Positions 1 to 8,974 of a DNA stretch of 64,000 nucleotides are shown one piece after another (the first letter of the stretch is position 1; each line of letters opens with the position of its first letter). The notes under the pieces were generated by a model. That model was not told the origin of the DNA, searched no databases, and was given only the letters and a program-made list of their open reading frames with translations. The stretch covers positions 1-64,000 of the forward strand of contig JBCCGK010000067.1 in NCBI GenBank assembly GCA_039029315.1. Direction: 5' to 3'. The stretch is from JBCCCJ01 sp039029315 (lineage in GTDB: Bacteria; Bacteroidota; Bacteroidia; J057). The position numbers and the translations under genes are program-made.

Positions 1-198
1 TCAACAAAATTCACATTCAAACATCGGCCATGGGAACTCAAGCTTTCCTTTGTGGCTGGGAACAGTCGAGCTGAAGCCATGAAAATCGAACGATACATCA
101 AGCGGCAAAAGAGCAGACAATTTATCCAAGCCCTGATTGAGCCCACTTTCCCAGGGCGAAAAATCAAAAGTGTAAATTATTTCGGAGATTGGCTGCAT
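1..198 (-). CDS. Small hypothetical protein, uncertain
   Basis: An open frame of 65 residues with an ATG start and a TGA stop at the window edge. It begins 14 bases after the stop of the 5'-nucleotidase gene on the same strand, so it could be the next gene of that operon. The product is rich in Phe, Pro and Ser and ends in a Cys-Glu-Phe-Cys tail; no signal peptide, membrane segment or known motif is visible. It may equally be a chance frame in the 3' region of the nucleotidase transcript. No function is assigned. Confidence 0.25.
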   Translation of the reverse strand: MQPISEIIYTFDFSPWESGLNQGLDKLSALLPLDVSFDFHGFSSTVPSHKGKLEFPWPMFECEFC

Positions 199-212
199 GC
201 TGTCTGATACTC

Positions 213-1790
213 CTACTTCCTCACCATTCTCCCCCTCTCAGGGAGCTGCACCACTTCAGTTTCCCGTAGATATTCTTCCAACAAATCCGCAAAATAAGGT
301 CCCGGTCCTGCCAGGACTTTTGCTTGGGGAAAAGTCGTATACAAGTCTGCCCCTTCTGCGATTACCCCTGGAAGGGAGGCAGAAAATCGATCCGTATCCT
401 CTACCTCTTTTCCATTGATCAACAACGATTGTAGACGCTCCCCTTTAGATTGATTCACATCGTAAGTAGAGTGTAGGCCTGAGCATTGGAGGATTCCTCG
501 TTCAAAAGAGAAGCCTTGTTCTAGCACTTCACGAAGCTGCTTTCCTGTTAATTCCAGTTTCCAGATTCGATCCTGAAAGGGAAAAGCATCTAACATTTCT
601 GCCACAGTAATGTCCCCTTCAGGCAAATCAGCCCGAATCCCCCCGGAATTGAAAAAGGCCAAATCGGTGTTCATTTTCTCTCGAAGAATATCTGTGAACA
701 AATTGCCAATATCAGACTCCTCATTGTATTTCCGAGACAAGCGAGAAGCAGCCTTGCTGACAACCTCCTGCAATTCTGGATAGCGTGCACGATAGCTGTC
801 GATTTTGGCTTGCATGATTGGGTGGGGGGGATAGCGATTGCTTTCCACATCCAACAATCCTCCAGTATGATCCAGAACTAGCTTTTTCTCAGTATCAACT
901 GTCAATTGAAGGAAACCAAGATGCGTCGCATGTCCAAAGGTCTGCATGATCAAGGTTCCAGTTTCAGGATGTACAAAAGGTTCTAGAATTCCGCGATGGG
1001 CATGCCCGGAAAAGAGTACATCAATGTCTTTCACAGCACCAGCCAAAGCAATATCTTCCTCAAAATCACGCCAGATCTCTGGATGAGCTTCCTGGTCCGT
1101 CTGCATGGGACCAGTTTTGCCCTGATGCGTCAACAGCACAATCAAATCGACATCCGGTTGAAGCAGCTTTACATATTTGTCTACTACCGGGGCTGGATCA
1201 AGGAAGTCCAGGCCATCCACATTGGAGGGAATGACCACACTTCGAGCATCCTGGCCAATCACGCCGATCACCCCAATCCGAAATCCATTCCGCTCAATGA
1301 TGGCATAAGGTTGAGCAAAGGGAATATCTGTGCCTTTGTAAAAGATATTGGCTCCCAAAACGGGAAAAGGGACTCTGTTTTTTTGTTTCTGAAAATTCTT
1401 CCAGCCATAATCGAACTCATGATTCCCGATCGCCATCGCATCATAGCGCAGCGTAATCATCATTTCCATCAGCAGCTCTCCTTGGGTTCGGTTGGACAAG
1501 GTTCCTGTAAACATATCTCCAGCATCAAATAAAAATACCATCTCCTCCGCCGACCGGATGCTGTCTATCATGCTTGCCAAATGTGCTGCTCCTCCAAGGA
1601 ATTCTACATCCTTCCGCCAGAATGCCGGAATCGGATCGAATGCACTTTCAAAATCATTGGTGAAGAGAAGGGTAATGTCTTTGATCGAAGAAGATTCCTC
1701 AGCTTGCTTGCTTGAGGGTGCCTGACAAGCAGCAAGCAATAGCAAACACAGCAGACGGATGAAAGGAGTAGGAATAGAAGTCAACAACAT
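213..1790 (-). CDS. 5'-nucleotidase / UshA-like metallophosphoesterase lipoprotein
   Basis: Predicted 525-residue periplasmic or surface lipoprotein that hydrolyses nucleotide phosphate esters. The frame extends upstream to 1880, but the ATG at 1790 places a hydrophobic segment ending in the lipobox LAAC directly behind the N-terminus, so I chose it. An N-terminal calcineurin-like metallophosphatase domain carries TNDFES, DAGDMFTG, GNHEFDYG and GHAHRG, the usual two-metal ligand motifs; canonical TNDxHG is altered to TNDFES, removing the usual first His. The C-terminal 5'-nucleotidase domain has the NSGGIRADLPEG substrate-binding motif. Length and order match the UshA/YfkN family. The exact substrate (nucleotide, CDP-alcohol or other) cannot be read from sequence. 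Confidence 0.9.
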   Translation of the reverse strand: MLLTSIPTPFIRLLCLLLLAACQAPSSKQAEESSSIKDITLLFTNDFESAFDPIPAFWRKDVEFLGGAAHLASMIDSIRSAEEMVFLFDAGDMFTGTLSNRTQGELLMEMMITLRYDAMAIGNHEFDYGWKNFQKQKNRVPFPVLGANIFYKGTDIPFAQPYAIIERNGFRIGVIGVIGQDARSVVIPSNVDGLDFLDPAPVVDKYVKLLQPDVDLIVLLTHQGKTGPMQTDQEAHPEIWRDFEEDIALAGAVKDIDVLFSGHAHRGILEPFVHPETGTLIMQTFGHATHLGFLQLTVDTEKKLVLDHTGGLLDVESNRYPPHPIMQAKIDSYRARYPELQEVVSKAASRLSRKYNEESDIGNLFTDILREKMNTDLAFFNSGGIRADLPEGDITVAEMLDAFPFQDRIWKLELTGKQLREVLEQGFSFERGILQCSGLHSTYDVNQSKGERLQSLLINGKEVEDTDRFSASLPGVIAEGADLYTTFPQAKVLAGPGPYFADLLEEYLRETEVVQLPERGRMVRK

Positions 1791-1926
1791 AGAGAGGATC
1801 GTTATGGAGGCCAATATACGGGAATCTATCAAACCAAGCAGGCCTTGCCGGTGTTCCCAATGCCTTTTGCCTGACAGCAAGAAAGGAATGTTGATTGATT
1901 TGTACGAATACTCTCCCTGCTACCCT

Positions 1927-1952
1927 AAAAACCATCCCGTCAAGGATGGTTT
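1927..1952 (-). terminator. Probable terminator downstream of the tandem paralogues
   Basis: A perfect 9-bp stem (1929-1937 with 1944-1952, loop of 6) lies between the 3' end of the minus-strand gene at 2001 and the start of the nucleotidase. Read on the minus strand it is followed by a short run of T. The weak T tract limits confidence; it may only attenuate. Confidence 0.5.
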
Positions 1953-2000
1953 CACCAGAGAATTAAGATAAATGCTACTTATTAGTAATCACATGTTCTT

Positions 2001-2819
2001 TTATAGTACAGAATCGGAATTATCTAGAACGAGTCGTTCTGTTTCAAATCCGACATCCTCATACCCATCGATTCCTTCCAGGCCTCTTCCCAATTCGCTT
2101 TCTGGGCTGTATCGGGCAAAATTCACCATGGGTGTATACTGAAGTGGGCCTCTTACCCAGCCATCCAAATTCATATTCTGACAAAAAGCCAAGTCGGGTT
2201 TCAGTTCTAGCTCTGCATAATTGGCAAATCCGTGCTCAATTTTACCTAGAAGTGCCAACTCTCCTCCCTGTGGGCTGTGGGTATAGGCAAATCGCGCTTC
2301 CTCAGCAACTTCTCGTTGCCAGACCAATCGAAACTCGTCATCCCAGGCATGATCTCTGATCCTTTCTTCTATCATGCTGACAATGCACTGATCCATAGCA
2401 ATCATATCATTCCTCACTTTTCTTAGGTGCATAATCAATCCCGAATGACGTGTGAATCGAATATTAACTGATCCATAGAGGATTCCTTTTTTGTTCACAA
2501 GGGCTTCTGCCTCGTGGAGTTCTCCATTGGGAGTCATCAGAAGATAATTGCTGATCTCTGATTCTTCCAGGCTAGAGCGGAGATAGTCCTCTGTATCAAG
2601 TCCGTAATCTGAAAACAGATTCCCTTTCCTGACAAATCGACCTTGAATATAGTATCCATAGTCTCCCAGGTGGATTGGTGCAGAGCCGGGGATCAGAAAA
2701 GCTGAAATTCCAAAATCTTTTTCCAGTGTGTGTTTGCAAAGATCTGTGAGAGAAAGCATAGGGTTCTGATTGGAAGATGTGCGAAATTGATCTGTGATTA
2801 ACATTCGCAAGGTCTTCAC
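2001..2819 (-). CDS. Unrecognised protein, tandem paralogue A
   Basis: A 272-residue protein without signal peptide or membrane segment, predicted cytoplasmic. I place the start at the GTG at 2819: AGGAGG sits 6 bases upstream, and from there the N-terminus lines up with the paralogue at 2904-3656. Shared motifs in order are FR near residue 12, LGDYGxYxQG, GNxFxDxxLDxE, GxLYxxxxxRF, KxRN, VWQRxxA, YTxSxxGGxL, MNLDxW and PxVNxxR. Compared with its partner it has an insertion of about 20 residues near residue 20. I do not recognise the family. The conserved aromatic and polar motifs suggest a real fold, possibly binding or enzymatic, but no catalytic signature is evident. The stop is followed by a hairpin. 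Confidence 0.75.
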   Translation of the reverse strand: MKTLRMLITDQFRTSSNQNPMLSLTDLCKHTLEKDFGISAFLIPGSAPIHLGDYGYYIQGRFVRKGNLFSDYGLDTEDYLRSSLEESEISNYLLMTPNGELHEAEALVNKKGILYGSVNIRFTRHSGLIMHLRKVRNDMIAMDQCIVSMIEERIRDHAWDDEFRLVWQREVAEEARFAYTHSPQGGELALLGKIEHGFANYAELELKPDLAFCQNMNLDGWVRGPLQYTPMVNFARYSPESELGRGLEGIDGYEDVGFETERLVLDNSDSVL

Positions 2820-2903
2820 TTTCAGCCTCCTGCGCATCGGTATAAATGTGGTTTTTTTCGATGCAAAAAACTACTCATTTTTTGGGAGGCCGACTCCCTA
2901 TTT

Positions 2904-3656
2904 TTAGGATGGTCTGTTGTCATGAATCAGGGTATTCGCACTGAAGCCTGATAGTTCGTCTTCCCCAAAGCCCTCAGTATAAGTTGATTCGCTGCCATGA
3001 TTGGTCTTCAACCGACAGAGATTGACAGCTGGTGTGGAAGTATATGGTTGGAACCAGGAATCCAGATTCATATGATGATTGTAGTCCAGAATGTATGGCA
3101 GTGCATCTGCTTTCTTCAATTCCTGCAAGAACATATATTGTTCCAGGCGGATTGTCAGTTTTCCTCCCAAAGAAGAAGTGTATCCAAAGCATGTCTGCTG
3201 GGCGAGGGTTCTTTGCCACACCATGCGATAATTTTGCCTCCACCTTCTTTTTTTAATCAGTGCCTGTACGCAATGATCAATCAAGAGATCCGGCAGGAAC
3301 AGTTCATTCCTGATTTTGCTGAAGTGAAGCAAAAATCCGCGATTCCCTCCGAATCGCAAGGAAATATCTGAGTACAAATTTCCATTGGAAGAAACCCCAC
3401 AGATCTTTTGGGTCTCCTGAACAGCAGAAGACACAAGCAGAACTTGCGTATCCACATATGGGTCTACCGTCACAAATTCCTCAGGATCAAGGTCAAAATC
3501 CGTAAAGATATTTCCTTGCCAATCGATCTTGCCTTGATGGTAAGGTCCATAATCCCCTAATCTCATACAAGCCGAGAAGGGCGATATAGGCGCTGAAACG
3601 GTAAATCTGGTGGAAGTCGCACGAAAATAATCGTCAGCCAGGAGAGTGATGTTCAT
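2904..3656 (-). CDS. Unrecognised protein, tandem paralogue B
   Basis: A 250-residue protein homologous to the downstream gene and transcribed ahead of it with an 84-base gap, so probably the first gene of a two-gene operon. Start ATG at 3656 has AGAGGA about 5 bases upstream. It carries the same motif series: LGDYGPYHQG near residue 33, GNIFTDFDLDPEE, GNLYSD, KIRNE, MVWQRTLAQ, YTSSLGGKL, HHMNLDSW and PAVNLCR. No signal peptide, transmembrane helix or cofactor-binding motif is seen. The pair is best explained as a local duplication followed by divergence. Function unknown; a structure prediction and profile search would be decisive. Confidence 0.75.
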   Translation of the reverse strand: MNITLLADDYFRATSTRFTVSAPISPFSACMRLGDYGPYHQGKIDWQGNIFTDFDLDPEEFVTVDPYVDTQVLLVSSAVQETQKICGVSSNGNLYSDISLRFGGNRGFLLHFSKIRNELFLPDLLIDHCVQALIKKRRWRQNYRMVWQRTLAQQTCFGYTSSLGGKLTIRLEQYMFLQELKKADALPYILDYNHHMNLDSWFQPYTSTPAVNLCRLKTNHGSESTYTEGFGEDELSGFSANTLIHDNRPS

Positions 3657-3858
3657 AAGAATCCTCTTGTTTGTGGTTGTTGAGAAGCATCACTTGAAAA
3701 GTATGTTTCTCAGTCCAAAATGACATTCCTATTTATGAGGATTTTCTCTAGGTGAAAATATCCCAATAAATGAGGAGGACCCTTAATAAGGAAAGCAAGG
3801 AATTGTGGAAAACATGAATGTTTTCGCAGTGGGAAGGGAAGAATCTGAGTGTTTACCT

Positions 3859-3888
3859 TTTGTACTGAAAATTTAGGGATTACCTTTG
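3859..3888 (+). promoter_or_regulatory. Bacteroidota-type promoter for the kinase operon
   Basis: TTTG at 3859-3862, an 18-base spacer and TACCTTTG at 3881-3888 match the known Bacteroidota housekeeping promoter (TTTG / TAnnTTTG). Transcription would start a few bases later, about 18 bases before the ATG at 3912. The rest of the 255-base gap (3657-3911) shows nothing else recognisable. Confidence 0.7.
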
Positions 3889-3911
3889 TCAAAAACAAAT
3901 ATTAGATCACT

Positions 3912-4865
3912 ATGAGTCTCGTTGTTGTGGGTACTATGGCATTCGACGCCATCGAAACACCCTTTGGAAAGACGGATAAAATTCTTGGAGGTGCTGCGAT
4001 GTATATCGCCCTGGCAGGATCCTACTTTGTGAAACCTGTCAAAACCATCTCTGTCGTCGGCTATGATTTTTTACAGGAAGATATGGATATGCTTCAAGCA
4101 CATGGAGCAGACTTGGAAGGGGTACAGATCAAATCAGATCAAAAATCCTTCTTTTGGTCGGGAAAGTATCACAACGATATGAATACCAGGGATACGCTTG
4201 CTACTGAACTGAATGTGCTCGCAGAATTTGATCCCATCGTACCGGAATCCTATCATGATTGTCAGTACCTTATGTTGGGGAACCTCACGCCCGATGTCCA
4301 AAGACAAGTGATTGAGCGCCTTCCCAGCCGCCCCAAACTGATCGTGATGGATACCATGAATTTCTGGATAGACCATACATTGGACAGCCTGAAACTGACC
4401 TTAAAAGAAATCGATGTATTGGTGATTAATGATGAGGAAGCCAGACAATTATCCGGGGAGTACTCACTTGTCAAAGCTGCACAGGCCATCATGGACATGG
4501 GCCCAAGCTATCTGGTGATCAAAAAGGGAGAACATGGGGCCTTGCTATTTCATGGAGGAGAGGTGTTTTCTGCACCAGGTCTGCCCCTGGAAGAGGTCTT
4601 CGATCCTACAGGAGCCGGCGATACTTTCGCAGGAGGATTCATTGGGTATCTGGCGAAGACAGACAATATCTCTTTCGATAATATGAAGCGTGCCATCATC
4701 TATGGGAGTGCCATGGCCAGTTTTTGTGTAGAAAAATTTGGACCTGAAAAACTTCAGAGTTTGTCAATGGCAGAAATTCAATACAGAGTGGAACAGTTTG
4801 TTTCGCTAGCCAACTTCAATCTGCTCCCTCAAGAAATCAGCGACTCTATTGACCAGGCCGGATAA
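3912..4865 (+). CDS. PfkB-family carbohydrate/nucleoside kinase
   Basis: A 317-residue cytoplasmic kinase of the ribokinase superfamily. The N-terminal GGAAMYIA segment corresponds to the PfkB substrate-binding signature 1, VINDEEA lies in the lid/nucleotide region, and DPTGAGDTFAGGF near residue 233 is signature 2 with the catalytic Asp and anion hole. Length is typical. It is first in a run with a HAD phosphatase and ispF; the overlap with the next gene suggests translational coupling. The sugar or nucleoside substrate cannot be decided from sequence; close relatives in Bacteroidota are simply called sugar kinase. Confidence 0.92.
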   Translation: MSLVVVGTMAFDAIETPFGKTDKILGGAAMYIALAGSYFVKPVKTISVVGYDFLQEDMDMLQAHGADLEGVQIKSDQKSFFWSGKYHNDMNTRDTLATELNVLAEFDPIVPESYHDCQYLMLGNLTPDVQRQVIERLPSRPKLIVMDTMNFWIDHTLDSLKLTLKEIDVLVINDEEARQLSGEYSLVKAAQAIMDMGPSYLVIKKGEHGALLFHGGEVFSAPGLPLEEVFDPTGAGDTFAGGFIGYLAKTDNISFDNMKRAIIYGSAMASFCVEKFGPEKLQSLSMAEIQYRVEQFVSLANFNLLPQEISDSIDQAG

Positions 4866-5484
4866 AAACAGCGGACATACACTGGTGTTGTTTGACCTGG
4901 ATGGCACACTTACCCGAAAAGATACCATGCTGGCCTTCACACGCTTTGTCTGTGGGAATCTGGTTTTTTGGGTGGGAATGATCCGACTTTTTCCCATGTT
5001 GTTGAAATTTCGATTGGGACTACTCAATCATACCGTCGCTAAAATCCGCTGGCTCCGCTATTTCTTTGCGGGAAAATCACATCAGGAGCTGACAGAACAA
5101 GGAAAAGCTTTTGCGCAGAACAGGCTACCGAATTTGTTGCGAAAGGCAGCGATGGACCGTTTGCAGTGGCACCAAGATCAGGGGCATAGCTGTTTTTTGG
5201 TTACTGCCTCTTTGGCACTTTGGACAAAGGCATGGGCAGAAGCACATGGACTCATTCTTGTTGCGAGCCAAGGAGAGTTCGTCGATGGCGTTTTTACAGG
5301 TCAATTGTTGGGGAAAAATTGTTGGGGAAAAGAAAAACGAAATCGTGTGGAAGCCATTATTCAAGACCAACCCACTCACATGATTTATGCCTATGGAGAC
5401 TCGCAAGGAGATGAAGCACTCCTTCAGTGGGCAGACAAAGCCTATTTCAAACCATTTCGAACAGCCCCTTTACAATCAACTTGA
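4849..5484 (+). CDS. HAD-IB family phosphatase (SerB-like)
   Basis: A 211-residue HAD hydrolase. LFDLDGTLT near the N-terminus holds the nucleophile Asp and acid Asp, SCFLVTASLALW is motif II with Thr/Ser, KEKR gives the motif III Lys, and YGDSQGDEALL is motif IV. The start is a TTG 17 bases inside the kinase gene; no ATG lies before the DLDGT motif, so a TTG start with overlap is the only option seen. A hydrophobic stretch at residues 35-55 is a cap-domain helix rather than a signal peptide. The family dephosphorylates phosphoserine and related small phosphomonoesters; substrate here unknown. Confidence 0.88.
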   Translation: MTRPDKNSGHTLVLFDLDGTLTRKDTMLAFTRFVCGNLVFWVGMIRLFPMLLKFRLGLLNHTVAKIRWLRYFFAGKSHQELTEQGKAFAQNRLPNLLRKAAMDRLQWHQDQGHSCFLVTASLALWTKAWAEAHGLILVASQGEFVDGVFTGQLLGKNCWGKEKRNRVEAIIQDQPTHMIYAYGDSQGDEALLQWADKAYFKPFRTAPLQST

Positions 5485-5524
5485 TATAGTGTCCACTACT
5501 CACCTCTCATCATCTTACACTCAC

Positions 5525-6019
5525 ATGCTACCGTTTCGAATTGGATATGGGTATGATACCCATCGACTTGTGCCAAACAGAGATCTGATTCTTGGAGGAA
5601 TCAACATTGATCACTCAACTGGCTTGCTCGGACATTCCGATGCAGATGTCCTGCTCCATGCCATCTGCGATGCCATTCTTGGTGCCCTCAATCTTCGGGA
5701 TATCGGGTATCATTTTCCAGATACAGACCCACAATATTCAGGAGCAGATAGCAAACAGTTCGTTACAGGGACTTATGCCCTTGTCAGGAAAAGAGGGTAC
5801 CTCCTCGGCAATCTCGATTGCACCATCATTGCAGAGAAACCCAAACTCAATCCACATATTCCAGCCATGCAAAAAAGCATTGCAGAATTGCTTGATACTG
5901 AGACAGATCGTATTTCAATCAAAGCAACGACACATGAAAAAACAGATGCTGTCGGAAGACAAGAAAGCATGATCGCACACGCAGTGGTTTTACTGTTGAG
6001 GGAGAATTTGGATTTATAA
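5525..6019 (+). CDS. ispF: 2-C-methyl-D-erythritol 2,4-cyclodiphosphate synthase
   Basis: IspF converts CDP-methylerythritol 2-phosphate to the cyclic diphosphate in the MEP isoprenoid pathway. The ATG at 5525 gives 164 residues, the family length; the longer frame from 5387 lies inside the HAD gene and lacks homology. Visible signatures are GYDTHRL (metal ligands Asp and His), LLGHSDADVLLHAICDA, the FPDTDP segment, and the C-terminal KATTHEKTDAVGRQE motif. It follows the HAD gene by 40 bases on the same strand, so probably the last gene of that operon. The neighbours have no known link to the MEP pathway. Confidence 0.97.
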   Translation: MLPFRIGYGYDTHRLVPNRDLILGGINIDHSTGLLGHSDADVLLHAICDAILGALNLRDIGYHFPDTDPQYSGADSKQFVTGTYALVRKRGYLLGNLDCTIIAEKPKLNPHIPAMQKSIAELLDTETDRISIKATTHEKTDAVGRQESMIAHAVVLLLRENLDL

Positions 6020-6115
6020 CAAGAATAGGTGTATTTTTATCCAACCCTGTCCTATTTTTTTGATCCTTCTAGTTAATAGATCTTTCAATCTGGCTAGCCC
6101 CTCGACCGATTACGC

Positions 6116-6736
6116 ATGTTTGAACGAGAATTTGAATGTCCCTCCTGTGGCGCTCCGGTGAAACAAACTACCCCTGGAGCGAGAAGCTTGATTTGTAGCT
6201 ATTGTGGCCAAACAAGTCATGTGAATGCTGATTCGATCGAAGCAGTAGGAGAAAAAAATCTCTTGATCGATTATGGGTCTGTCCTTGGTATTGGGAAGTA
6301 TGGCAGATTCAGAGAGCGAGAATTTATTATTTTGGGAAGAATCAGAATTGATTATGATGATGGGTTTTGGGATGAGTGGTATGTACAATTCCTTGATGAT
6401 GGAACAGAGGGCTGGATACAGGAAGATGATGGAAGCTTCACAATGTACCATAAACGAAGAAGCATCACGACCCAATTAAGCCTGGCACATGCCCCGGTAG
6501 GGCAGTATGCAGATCTGCTTCAAAATGGACAAGAAATTTTTGTTACCCATAAAAGCAAAGCACGTGTGAATGGAGGAGAAGGAGAATTGCCATTTCCTAT
6601 CATTCCTGGAGAAGTTGCTGATTTTGTTGACGGAATATGGGATGGAAATGTAGTCAGCATCGAATATCTTCCTGGAGAGAATTCCATATATCTGGGAGAA
6701 ATTGTTGAATTAGACGAACTAGGCCTAAGCTCATGA
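6116..6736 (+). CDS. DUF4178 protein with N-terminal zinc ribbon
   Basis: A 206-residue protein. Residues 8-32 form a zinc ribbon (CPSCG and CSYCG). The following 60 residues match the DUF4178 pattern: a beta-rich domain with FIILGRIRIDYDDGFWDEWY and GWIQEDDGSF. No membrane segment. DUF4178 is a domain of unknown function often found near membrane-stress and polyamine genes in bacteria; those partners are absent here. It overlaps the next, related gene by the four bases ATGA, which implies coupled translation and a stoichiometric relationship. Confidence 0.85.
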   Translation: MFEREFECPSCGAPVKQTTPGARSLICSYCGQTSHVNADSIEAVGEKNLLIDYGSVLGIGKYGRFREREFIILGRIRIDYDDGFWDEWYVQFLDDGTEGWIQEDDGSFTMYHKRRSITTQLSLAHAPVGQYADLLQNGQEIFVTHKSKARVNGGEGELPFPIIPGEVADFVDGIWDGNVVSIEYLPGENSIYLGEIVELDELGLSS

Positions 6737-8019
6737 GTACAGCAATACAAACGCAAACCAATCTCGCAACCGTAACCCAATTTGACTGTCAAAATTGCGG
6801 CGCGGCCCATAGTGTACAGAATCCAAGAGCCAAATTCATTGTCTGTCAATATTGCGGCTCAGTGCTCGATGCACAATCCGAAGAACACCAGATCCTGAAG
6901 AGTCTGGGCAATCCCGACAGACATCCACCCTTTTCATTTATTCAAATCGGCCTGATCGGCACCTTCAACAACAAAGAGTATCAAGTCATCGCCAGGACAC
7001 GTTGGCGAATGAAATACAAAGAATATTGGAATGAAGAAGGTGAAAGTGGATACTCCAATGAGGTATGGATGTATGATGAGTGGTTGCTCATAGATGAAAA
7101 TCGAACCTACTTCTATTTGATTGAAGACAAGGAAGGGTATGCCATTTCGGAAGAAATTATTCCAGAGACTCCGACCCTCTTGCCCAAGGATCTGCGGATG
7201 AGCTTTTTCAAAAAACAGCCGCGAAGAATTGTCCGGGAATATGGCAATGCAGAGGTTACGCATTTTGAAGGGGAGAGCAATTATCAGATCAAACATGGAG
7301 ATAAAATCCGGTTTGCAACCATCAAGGATCGAGGCATCGACTATTCTGTGGAGTGGCGAATGGCTGATAATGATGTCAATATCAAAGAGGTAGAATTCTT
7401 CAGAGAAATTCCTATATCCAGACGTAAAGTCCTGGAAGCATTTGGCAACAATGACGAGATCGATCAACTAAATCAGAAAGAAGGCTTCTGGAGATTCTTT
7501 CATCGAGTGGCCATGGCTACTGGCATCTTGATGCTCCTGCTGGGATTTCGTGCCTGTGTCTCAAGTGGAGATCAGATTTTTCAGCAGGAGATTGACCTAG
7601 GAACCATCAGTACCACAAATTCTCCCAAATCCGCTCCGATCGAAATTAGTTCTCCGGGGCTCTACCGCCTCAACATGGATGTGTTATCTATGGTTGAGAA
7701 CTCCGAAATGTACATCTTCTCCTATGTCCTGAACCAGGATTCGATAGCAGTCAGCACCTTTGATGGAAACTTTTCATGGTGGAGTGGATATGAAGAAGGA
7801 GAGTATTACAATGAAACCTCATTCAATACTTCCAAAACCTTCAAACTGGATGAGGCTGGCACATATTATATTCAGCTTTTCATGGAGACTCCTGCTCCGG
7901 GCTCCATTAAGGTAAGCGTCAATAAAGGGATTTGGTTGACGCGGTATTTCTTCCTGGCAGCCATTGCCTGTCTTTTGGCTGTCTGGTTTGCTGGAACTAA
8001 ATTTGGAAAAAACAGCTAA
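6733..8019 (+). CDS. DUF4178 membrane protein with zinc ribbon
   Basis: A 428-residue relative of the preceding protein. It starts with a zinc ribbon (CQNCG near residue 17, CQYCG near residue 37), continues with a DUF4178 domain (residues about 70-135, with MYDEWLLIDENRTYFYL), then a hydrophobic helix around residues 260-275, an extracytoplasmic beta-rich segment and a second helix near the C-terminus (about 400-420). The topology suggests a cytoplasmic zinc-ribbon head and a periplasmic loop. The ATGA overlap with the upstream gene and the 4-base gap to the next small gene indicate one operon. Function unknown. Confidence 0.85.
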   Translation: MSTAIQTQTNLATVTQFDCQNCGAAHSVQNPRAKFIVCQYCGSVLDAQSEEHQILKSLGNPDRHPPFSFIQIGLIGTFNNKEYQVIARTRWRMKYKEYWNEEGESGYSNEVWMYDEWLLIDENRTYFYLIEDKEGYAISEEIIPETPTLLPKDLRMSFFKKQPRRIVREYGNAEVTHFEGESNYQIKHGDKIRFATIKDRGIDYSVEWRMADNDVNIKEVEFFREIPISRRKVLEAFGNNDEIDQLNQKEGFWRFFHRVAMATGILMLLLGFRACVSSGDQIFQQEIDLGTISTTNSPKSAPIEISSPGLYRLNMDVLSMVENSEMYIFSYVLNQDSIAVSTFDGNFSWWSGYEEGEYYNETSFNTSKTFKLDEAGTYYIQLFMETPAPGSIKVSVNKGIWLTRYFFLAAIACLLAVWFAGTKFGKNS

Positions 8020-8023
8020 TATC

Positions 8024-8266
8024 ATGAATGGATTAAGCAAAATACTGGTCATATTGGTGTTTGCAGGCATGGGACTAACAGCCTACGCAGGTTCTACTTT
8101 GGGCTGGGGCGTCAGTGGACTTACTGACAAAAAGACCATGGAGCAGATCAAAGAGAATTGCCCAGAATACTATCAAAACAGAAATGGCGATTGTCTTCGC
8201 ACAACCTTTCGCAGCTATTATCTCATTCATGGAGTCAGGGGTGGTGGATTTGGTGGTGGAAAATAA
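8024..8266 (+). CDS. Small secreted or membrane protein of the DUF4178 operon
   Basis: An 80-residue protein starting at the ATG at 8024, four bases after the DUF4178 stop (a longer in-frame start at 7964 would overlap that gene). Residues 6-25 are hydrophobic and end near AYAGS, fitting a signal peptide or single membrane anchor. The mature part holds two Cys (NCPEYY and DCLRTT) that could form a disulfide, and a glycine-rich GGGFGGGK tail. No family recognised; its position suggests it works with the DUF4178 pair. Confidence 0.65.
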   Translation: MNGLSKILVILVFAGMGLTAYAGSTLGWGVSGLTDKKTMEQIKENCPEYYQNRNGDCLRTTFRSYYLIHGVRGGGFGGGK

Positions 8267-8284
8267 ACATAAGTTGATCCAATC

Positions 8285-8959
8285 GTGATCTTTCGCACCC
8301 TTTTCCTATTCCTATGCTTCTCGGCTTACAGTTTTTCCCTCTTCTCCCAAACTCCTGGATTTACAGGTAAGCGGTTTATTCTCTCTGCAGAAGCATATGC
8401 ATTTCCTTCTGTCAGATTCATTTTTACCGCTGATCGTAATTTCATTTTCCACAAACATCTAGGCATAAGCACAGAATATGTGCTCAACCGTAGATTCTCG
8501 GCGGGAGTGGTCGCAACTCGACTCAATGCACCCCTGGAGTATGACTACCAAAACCGAAAGGGAAATGCTCTCCTCACCAGCACAAATTTCGGCGTTCACC
8601 TCAAAATATACACCTTCCTTAGGCGCGGCAATATAGCCCCAGTCGGCCCTTACCAAAAGCTGGAAATCCAATACTTGCGGTATCACATGACAGATTTGGA
8701 TAGGGCGTTTTATTCAGACGGTCGCGAAGCTTTGGGTGCTCTTAGAGATTGGGTAGTCAGTTTTACCATCGGAACCCAGCATGTTCTCCCACCGAGACTT
8801 ACTTACAAGTGGGGAATTCAAGGAGGCTGGATACTCAATGTTGGACAGGTATTTCCTTTTTCAGAAGCAGACAAATACCTCAGTAATATCTCTACTTCAC
8901 GCTTGAGAGATCACTTCGCATTCAATGTAACTGTAGGAATCGGGTATCTATTATTTTGA
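8285..8959 (+). CDS. Predicted outer-membrane beta-barrel protein
   Basis: A 224-residue protein with a GTG start (no internal ATG fits before the signal peptide). A hydrophobic N-terminus ending in SLFSQ is a signal peptide; the rest shows alternating amphipathic strands rich in aromatic residues and ends in LLF, a terminal aromatic as in barrel proteins. The lengths and spacing suggest an 8- to 10-strand barrel like the porin-family proteins of Bacteroidota. It follows the small protein by 18 bases. Ligand or partner unknown. Confidence 0.7.
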   Translation: MIFRTLFLFLCFSAYSFSLFSQTPGFTGKRFILSAEAYAFPSVRFIFTADRNFIFHKHLGISTEYVLNRRFSAGVVATRLNAPLEYDYQNRKGNALLTSTNFGVHLKIYTFLRRGNIAPVGPYQKLEIQYLRYHMTDLDRAFYSDGREALGALRDWVVSFTIGTQHVLPPRLTYKWGIQGGWILNVGQVFPFSEADKYLSNISTSRLRDHFAFNVTVGIGYLLF

Positions 8960-8974
8960 TAAATTGGTTTCATC

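Noticed and set aside
996..1532. A 178-codon plus-strand frame opposite the 5'-nucleotidase
   Set aside because: Antisense shadow of a conserved domain; no ribosome binding site or recognisable motif.
3710..3898. A 62-codon minus-strand frame in the gap before the kinase gene
   Set aside because: It covers the kinase promoter, lacks a ribosome binding site and has no protein-like pattern.
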